Positions 58,791 to 64,000 of a stretch of DNA of 64,000 bases are shown here, in pieces (the stretch's first letter is position 1; the number at the start of each line of letters is the position of its first letter). Origin of the DNA: Limonium bicolor (Eukaryota > Streptophyta > Magnoliopsida > Caryophyllales > Plumbaginaceae); contig JAIOTZ010000247.1 in NCBI GenBank assembly GCA_023374045.1, positions 1-64,000 on the forward strand. Direction: 5' to 3'. The translations under genes and the position numbers were made by a program. The notes below the pieces were generated by a model that ran no database searches, was not told where the DNA came from, and worked only from the letters and a program-made list of their open reading frames with translations.

Positions 58791-60320
58791 AACGGTCAAT
58801 CCTATTCCACTAGCCCTAATCTTAGTAGTAGGATAAGCGGCATAAGGGAAAAAGAACTACACCTCACCTAGGTAGCTCTTAGGCTACACGAAAACTTTCT
58901 TACGTCTTTCTTCTTTCTAAAGTCAGAATAAAGGGCTTTTCCCTATCTTACTAATATAAAGTGCCGGGGCTAACACGAAAGCTTTGTTAAAAATGACTAC
59001 CCCCTTTCCAACTCCATATTGGGACTAACAAGAATGGTTGGGACAACAATCATCCATCCCGTTCGTACTTTGGATACCCGTATAACGATCGAAGACTGTT
59101 GAAGTGACTAATTCCTGGAAATTAGGGGGCGTTGAGGGGCGTAGCGAAGGAAAGAGCCGATTCTATAGCAGCTTTTTTTGTAACAACCGAGGCTGACGCC
59201 CCATAAGGGAATTCAACGGAAGTCACTTCTTTTCATAAGAAAATAGAACGTCACCGGAGGGAATGGCCTAGCTTTGGTTCTTCCTCTTTCTCAGGTTCGG
59301 TTTACCGAGAATTGGTAGGTAACTCTTTCTTTTCTCGATTCGAAACCAACATTGTTTAGGAGTGGTGGCTAAGCCGAGAAGAAGCTCTTGGAAGAAGTCC
59401 TGGGTTACAGTCGGGTTATCAGTCAAAAACTGGCTTAGCGCGTTAACACCTTTACGCCCTTCTTTCTTGTCAGAAGCAAATTCAATAGCTTCGGACGCAG
59501 AAAAGCAGGTCAGGCAGGTAAGAGATTCTATACTTGCTTGCGCGCATACACGAACGAGACCTTGAAGCAGGGGATAGCGCAACTCGAAATAAAAGATGTC
59601 GGGTCGGGTTCTCTTTCAACAACTGCTTGCTTAGCCCGGTCTGAATCAAGAAGAAAGCAGGTTGTGGCACTTTAACAAGAGTATGATTTTGCCCGATTCA
59701 AGTCTTTCTCTCAGTTGTCCTTCCGCTTCTAAAGAACAGCAGGGGCGTAGCGAAGCAAGAACATCGGCTGCTCCCTGGGAACAAGCTTGGAGTCGCAACA
59801 ACTCTGTCTCGCCTGGAAAGACAAGCTAGTTTCAGAAGGAGGTAAGGGCCTTCTCTTCAAATATAGTTAGGGCTTTGATTGACGCTACCTATGTCTATGT
59901 GGCTTTCCCTGTCGGGATGTAGCAGCTCCCCCCAGTACGAAAGAGCTATAAAACATGTAAGGCAGTCCTGGTCAGTTATTCTTTTATTAGTCTGCTTACT
60001 TTAGCCAAGTGCTGATAGTGAAGGATAGGACTTTTTACAGCCAGTAAAATGCAGTTAGCGAAGCACGCGCTAAGACAGTCAAAGAATAAAAGAAGAACAC
60101 ACCTGCTTCTGAAACAGGTCTCTTTCGATTGTCTTTCCTGACCAGCTGTTCTTGTGGAACTAACCTCAACATAAAGTCACCGGCTTGACTTCTCCACTCG
60201 TCTTCCCCAGTCCCTGAAAGTCCTCCTCTCCTGGGCCTAGCCCTCTCTACAAGAAAGAAGAGAAATTGGACCGAAGACCCTATAGACCGTTACAAGACAG
60301 CTCGACCGATGCATCTATTG
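58791..60320. other. Mitochondrion-like intergenic DNA
   Basis: It contains the GGGGCGTAGCGAA word twice (59135 and 59741). The only sizeable open frame is minus 59582-59268 (104 codons), which has no recognised family and no evidence of expression. Confidence 0.6.
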
Positions 60321-60328
60321 ATCTTACC

Positions 60329-60946
60329 TAGGCCTGTCAAACGGGTTATCCGTTCGGGTTTTGGGTCATATCTTTTCGGGTTAATATCCGTTCGGGTCAT
60401 TAAACTTTGATGCATCTATTGATCTTACCTAGGCGTCAAACGGGTTATCCTTTCGGGTTTTGGGTCATATCTTTTCGGGTTAATATCCGTTCGTCATTAA
60501 ACTTTCGGGTCATTCGGGTTCGGGTCATTTCGGTTCGGGTTGTAATAGTGTTAGATAGAACCGGGTTTCGGTTATTTCGGGTCATTGTTAATATTTTTTG
60601 AAAAATATAATATAATAAATACCTAATTTCTATAAGAATATACAACATATAGATTACAAAACTTTCAATACAATTGGTCATTCAGGTTTGGGACAATTTA
60701 TGGTCACTATTATTTCATGTTATTCGAGTTTGGTTAATTTTTAATTACTATTATTTCGGGTCATTTCGGGTTCGGGTCCGTTTCGGGTTATAAATTTTTC
60801 GGGTCATTTTGGGTTCGGGTCATTTCGGGTTTTACCCAATAGGGTTTTCGGGTTTTTAAATTTCAATATTTTCGGGTTTCGATCGGGTTTTCGGGTTCGG
60901 ATAAAACAGACGGGTTTTCGGGTTGGGTCACATTTTTACAGCTCTA
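60329..60946. mobile_element. hAT-type non-autonomous element rich in CGGGTT words
   Basis: The tips are TAGGCCTGTCAAA and (complement) TAGAGCTGTAAAA. They are flanked by the perfect 8 bp duplication ATCTTACC (60321-60328 and 60947-60954), the hallmark size for hAT elements. The interior is built of CGGGTTTTCGGGT and GGGTCATTTCGGGT-like words and encodes nothing credible. The left end, together with 20 bases of flanking DNA (GATGCATCTATTGATCTTAC), is tandemly duplicated at 60309-60407 and 60410-60503. Confidence 0.9.
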
Positions 60947-61329
60947 ATCTTACCTATGAATGCCTTATTTGCTTGCTTTATTCCTTCATTCATGGAAAGC
61001 TTTATATTGTCTTCTTTAACAAGACTTGTTACAAGTGATGAATTTACGCCTATTCGATCTATCGGAAGAAGTTTTGTGACTAAAGAAGATCAGCCTACGA
61101 AAAGACTTCTTGAACTACTACTACTCAACAGAACGTCACTCACGAACGTTGCTAGCTACTCCTTAAAAAGGAAAGGAAAGGTAGGAGCACTTCTTGGACG
61201 AGATAGAAAAAAGAGAGAGGGAAGCAGAGCAGCAAAAGGGGCAACGAACTTGAGAGACAAAAAAAGAAAAGGAACAAACGAAGGCATAAAAAACGTCAGC
61301 AGGAAGAGGGGCGTAGCGGGGCAAGGCAG

Positions 61330-61610
61330 GACACACATATTCTTTCCCATTGATCCTTTCTGCCACACATACCTCGACCTCATCATCAGACTCTGAGTCC
61401 AAGTCTTGCTCGACCATTTCTACCTCTAAACTTGGGTTCCAACTCGTACCAATTGTTAATTGAGTTTGGTGGCAAATTCATGTACCATTTGAAGGCGGAT
61501 TTCGTAAAGGAGTTGGCAAACAACCTCAACTTCAAATAGTCATCAGCCCCAGCTTCTCCACATTGCAATGTGAATCGGGCGATGTATTCGATGGTCGATT
61601 TTTTTCCTCT
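61330..61610 (-). pseudogene. Ty3/gypsy gag fragment
   Basis: Read leftward, STIEYIARFTLQCGEAGADD, LKLRLFANSFTKSAFKWYM and NLPPNSINNWYELEPKF match the central gag domain of plant gypsy elements (usual pattern FT..C.....E...LKL..F..SL...A..WY..L.P.SI.(N/S)W.(E/D)L). A second piece (LDSESDDEVEVCVAE) follows in another frame. It abuts the mitochondrial repeat word at 61308, so it may have been carried by the mitochondrial DNA. Confidence 0.75.
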
Positions 61611-61662
61611 CCTGAGAAAAGCACAAATTCAGGCATCTTATACCCCATGGGGAAGAAACCTA

Positions 61663-64000
61663 TGTAACACCCCTACTCTATTCGGCTCCTAATCAACTTA
61701 ATTAACAATGTAATCGCAACGGTAATCTCAACAATTTTACTACTGGTGTCACCGTTCTTACTCGCCCATACGAGTAATAACGTGCTTACTGATATAATCT
61801 AAATACGAAACATATTCCCACAGTGACAACAAGAGATAGATCTAAACTTCCCAAACCAATATAAAATACATTCACAGTGAGCATTCTAAGTATCCCAATC
61901 CTATACACGTTTCTAGGTTCGTACCAAAATGCAACAGTGCATATTTAAACAACTGTAATCAAACTACCCAGCGCGTCCCTCTCTTTGTCGACACCGGAAG
62001 CTGCATACCTGCAAAAATGTTTGTTTGTGGTATGGAATCAGCCCCTGCTGAGTATGTTACTACATGACTGTCATGCCCCCTCACCCTCAGTTAATTGGTC
62101 GAGAGCATGCAATTCATTTTCATGCAGGTAGTTTTATATAAAAACTGTAAAGCAACAACATATATTGCAGTGAACTCAAATAGTAAACAAGCCCCCGGCT
62201 TCACACATCGCATCGTAATATACCACTGAAAGCGTTACAACGCTTATATGAGTACATAGACTCCAATCCAACAAACACTTAATAGTTCATAGTTGAGTAC
62301 GTCGACTCGCTCGACCAAACAATCCACCATAATCCACACACGAGCACAGCGACTCGACTCATCCAGTTCACAACATAGATATAAGTGCAATGATTCAATT
62401 AATCCAATTCACAACACACATATGAGTACAACGACTCATTTAATCAACATCACCAACATACCACACATAACCACAAAGCATAACCAATGAACAACAAGGC
62501 GAAACAACGAGAACTATAAACAAGTATGAATTCCCGTCTTTGGCATGCAAGCCCAAATAATGTTCGCCTAATGTACGAGCTAATATAGTTGTCCGTAATT
62601 GTTCAGTCATACTTGATGACAACGTCTCGTTAGAACGACGTGCCTTTAAGTTACCCATCTCCTATGGCGGGTCACACAAGGCAATAGCCACTCCAGCGGT
62701 AGAGTCTCCGACCTACGAACCATCTGTAGTCCGTTGGGAATTTATCCAGATACTTACGGTTACCACACGGTACCCTAGTATCGTTAATGGATCACAGTTC
62801 ACACAGCAAGAGCCACATCCTCTTGATAAACTGATCTATACCATCGCATTTGTTTTACTATTTTTCCTAACACAGCAGACTAAGGTCGTTAGTCCAATCC
62901 TGAGTATGTCGACTCGGGATCCAGTGTTAGATACAAGAGCGGCGTTTAAAAGAGGCCAATGCTCCGTATATAAGTCTCAGATAATATATATATCTTATTA
63001 TCTTAATGCTACAACGTTTTACTTACGTTCCTTATATTACACATATAAGATAGCATCATTGCCGCTAGTTTGTTTTATAATATGTTCATATATACGAATG
63101 TACTGTTTCGTTCAACATAATAAATAATAAGCAGCATTAATATACAACTCAAGCATATTAATTCACACAAGCAGACATTCAATCTTAACATAGATTTTCA
63201 CACAATGTCTGAACCAGGAAATCCTCAGAGACAATCAAGCCACATAAATAACATACCGTTCACCCTGGATGTATAACCGGGAGTATGAATCAGCTAAAAT
63301 CTCTGGAGATCCTCGAGACGCCTCTAACAATCTATTAATATGCATCACACTATGCATCAGCATCTCATATTAACAATACACTACGGCACCCCGTACCGTT
63401 ATTAATCTACCCCGGTTTATTCCCCGCTGTTAATAATAACGTTTGTCGGGTTTTCGGTTGAACTCGGGATTAGGAAAAACGCTATATCACATGCGTGGTT
63501 ACGTCGAGTATATTAACACTTAACTTTAAACGTTTATCGCATGTAGTTTAATACACCTTGTATATGATATAGTTTATCACTATATGCATGTATAATCTAA
63601 TCATATTTATACATCTCACCTTAGTATTTATTTCCTAAGGTTAGTTTTTCCAAGTGTAATGTTGTATAATTCATATGTACAAATACTTTGAATTATATAA
63701 ATCCTTATTATTTCATGTACACTCCTAACATTAGAATTTCCATATCTAATGTTTGTAATTCTTTTTCCCTTTATCTTATATCATTTTAATTATGGTAATA
63801 TATGGTTATTGAACCATATTATATTTTCCACTCCATAACATATATTTATTTATATACATGTATTATGGAACTATTTATTATATGGTAAATCTTATAATAT
63901 ATATTCATTCTTTTTAATGAATACCTCTTATATTATAAATGTTATAACTCTTATAACATTAAAACCATATTATAAATTTCACTTAAAAATGTTAATATTT
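61663..64000 (-). repeat. Gypsy LTR, minus strand, running off the window
   Basis: It starts TGTAACACCCC on the + strand, i.e. the minus-strand LTR end GGGGTGTTACA. It shares the following GTGTCAC...TTACTCGCCCATACGAGTAA pattern with the solo LTR at 52652 and, in the opposite orientation, with the end of the large LTR. No TGAAATACCC-like partner end is found before 64000, so the LTR is longer than 2.3 kb or is interrupted. No gene is seen in it. Confidence 0.7.

Larger units (their letters stand above)
49071..61662. other. Mitochondrion-derived nuclear DNA (NUMT) with later insertions
   Basis: The composition becomes balanced and the short word GGGGCGTAGCGAA, or its complement, recurs at about 52356, 52610, 54171, 54606, 55027, 55891, 59135, 59741 and 61308. 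This dispersed word is characteristic of plant mitochondrial intergenic DNA. A chloroplast block (56783 to about 58790) and retroelement fragments are embedded, as is usual in plant mitochondrial genomes. No intact mitochondrial respiratory gene was recognised; the short open frames here (for example 49558-49277 and 59582-59268, minus) are unassigned. A nuclear location is shown by an LTR and a hAT-type element inserted with target-site duplications. Edges are approximate. Confidence 0.75.

Noticed and set aside
60329..60946. CGGGTT repeats as an interstitial telomere or a CRISPR-like array
   Set aside because: The words do not match the plant telomere repeat, spacing is irregular, and TIRs with an 8 bp duplication show it is a hAT-type element.
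49071..61662. Possibility that this part is a misjoined mitochondrial contig
   Set aside because: A solo LTR and a hAT-type element with perfect target-site duplications lie inside it, favouring true nuclear DNA; not fully excluded without reads.

Overview
The window is plant nuclear DNA, most likely from a eudicot, although the species cannot be named from sequence alone. The evidence is a 24-exon gene for the beta' subunit of the COPI coat with plant-like GT-AG and GC-AG introns, plant transposon families (CACTA, hAT, Ty3/gypsy), and about 12 kb of organelle-derived DNA that itself carries nuclear-type insertions. Almost every coding region is interrupted by small indels. Many are single bases at homopolymers, so both pseudogenisation and uncorrected long-read assembly errors are possible.

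Region 1 (1-27091) is one nested block. A Ty3/gypsy chromovirus-like LTR retrotransposon runs on the + strand. Its 5' LTR begins before the window, its primer binding site is at 12968, its decayed internal region is 12963-20942, its polypurine tract is at 20930, and its 3' LTR is unusually long (20943-27091, about 6.15 kb). A 10.1 kb CACTA element (512-10614) sits inside the 5' LTR; the 3' LTR keeps the empty site. The CACTA carries a broken TNP2-type transposase (7875-4585, - strand). A second - strand gene (about 4400-1040) combines Transposase_24-like and DUF8039-like segments with a Ulp1-like cysteine protease whose His, Asp and Cys motifs are legible.

Region 2 (27092-44960) is the coatomer beta' locus on the + strand. 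Exons 1-5 occur once at the left. They are followed by one long partial copy (exons 6-21), a shorter copy (exons 6-10), a further exon-10 fragment, and a most complete right-hand copy (exons 5-24, with the stop at 44706). The junctions fall in introns or exon 6, some at short microhomologies. A small LTR element (TRIM-like) lies in the last intron.

Region 3 (44961-49070) has AT-rich intergenic DNA, a degenerate minisatellite and a broken hAT-family transposase (DUF4371 plus dimerisation domain).

Region 4 (about 49070-61660) is mitochondrion-derived DNA, recognised by the dispersed GGGGCGTAGCGAA repeat and by an embedded chloroplast block (rps4, trnS-GGA, ycf3 exon 1). It also contains two old Ty3/gypsy fragments. 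Two later nuclear insertions have clean target-site duplications: a 955 bp solo LTR (TSD CCTAG) and a 618 bp hAT-type non-autonomous element (TSD ATCTTACC).

Region 5 (61663-64000) is the end of another - strand gypsy LTR of the same broad family, running off the window. No CRISPR, bacterial operon or obvious new multi-gene system was seen. The most unusual items are the protease-bearing CACTA element, the rearranged coatomer locus and the layered plastid-mitochondrion-nucleus transfer.
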